The translations under genes and the position numbers were made by a program. 64,000 bases of DNA. Origin: Lachnospiraceae bacterium. GTDB taxonomy: Bacteria > Bacillota > Clostridia > Lachnospirales > Lachnospiraceae. The notes under the pieces are model-generated. The model did not search any database. It had not been told where the DNA came from and worked only from the letters and a program-made list of their open reading frames with translations. Position 1 is the stretch's first letter, and each line of letters starts with the position of its first letter. The DNA lies in NCBI GenBank assembly GCA_024680675.1, contig JAILBX010000165.1, positions 1 to 64,000 on the forward strand. The letters are read 5' to 3'. Of the stretch, positions 63,995 through 64,000 are shown one piece after another.

Positions 63995-64000
63995 AAAGGT

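Overview
The window reads as chromosomal backbone of a low-GC Gram-positive anaerobe of the class Clostridia, most likely a Lachnospiraceae member. The grounds are gene order (obgE-yhbY-nadD-yqeK-rsfS next to lexA; mreBCD-PBP2-minC-rodA-mgsA; fakA-recG; coaD-rsmD), strong Shine-Dalgarno sites, consensus sigma-A promoters, a long PBP2 and an HD-type Obg operon. I see no rRNA, tRNA, CRISPR array, prophage or complete insertion sequence. The only mobile-like signal is a cluster of hairpins at the extreme left edge. About 60 genes are called, and nearly all of those left of 54.6 kb run on the minus strand.

Layout. 1-1.1 kb: lexA (+) with three LexA boxes and a divergent leftward SOS promoter. 1.1-5.7 kb: rsfS, yqeK, nadD, yhbY, obgE, then rpmA-prp-rplU from one consensus promoter. 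5.6-11 kb: a GT87-like membrane glycosyltransferase, an FAD oxidoreductase, an RluD-like synthase, lspA and aroB. 11-14.6 kb: sepF, yggS, an HlyD-like adaptor and a small P-loop protein, one promoter and one terminator. 14.7-24.1 kb: cell-wall elongation and division (D,D-carboxypeptidase lipoprotein, mgsA, rodA, minC, a PBP2 with a large insert, mreD, mreC, mreB, radC). 24.2-39.8 kb: twelve tightly packed genes behind one strong promoter, linking histidine biosynthesis (hisZ, G, D, B, and a hisIE with an added TIM-barrel domain) to two radical-SAM genes, mutS, mutL, miaA, a Met-gamma-lyase-like gene and a membrane-anchored trypsin-like protease. 39.8-54.6 kb: recU, a pseudouridine synthase, hypotheticals, a HAD phosphatase, pepD, a coiled-coil protein, coaD, rsmD, parC, parE, recG, fakA and an Asp23 protein. 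54.8-58.2 kb: rpmB (+) with a structured leader, a tandem array of terminator-like hairpins, a J-domain protein, a probably frameshifted small membrane gene, gerW, a DUF2953 protein and a conserved unknown. 58.3-63.5 kb (+): a three-gene formate dehydrogenase operon closed by a near-perfect bidirectional terminator. 63.6-64 kb: an unrecognised minus-strand ORF.

How it works together: most of the content is housekeeping (ribosome assembly, wall synthesis, DNA topology and repair, coenzyme and histidine synthesis). The points most worth a second look are an orphan minC with an altered MinD-contact motif and no minD/minE beside it, the HisF-like pseudoenzyme domain on HisIE, the TPR-trypsin membrane protease, the FDH/GltD-like/phosphoribosyltransferase operon, the SOS promoter that fires into the left-edge hairpin cluster, and the tandem terminator repeat. 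No clearly undescribed multi-gene system can be demonstrated from sequence alone. Start codons were corrected from the ORF track wherever a Shine-Dalgarno site decided them; several true starts appear to be TTG.
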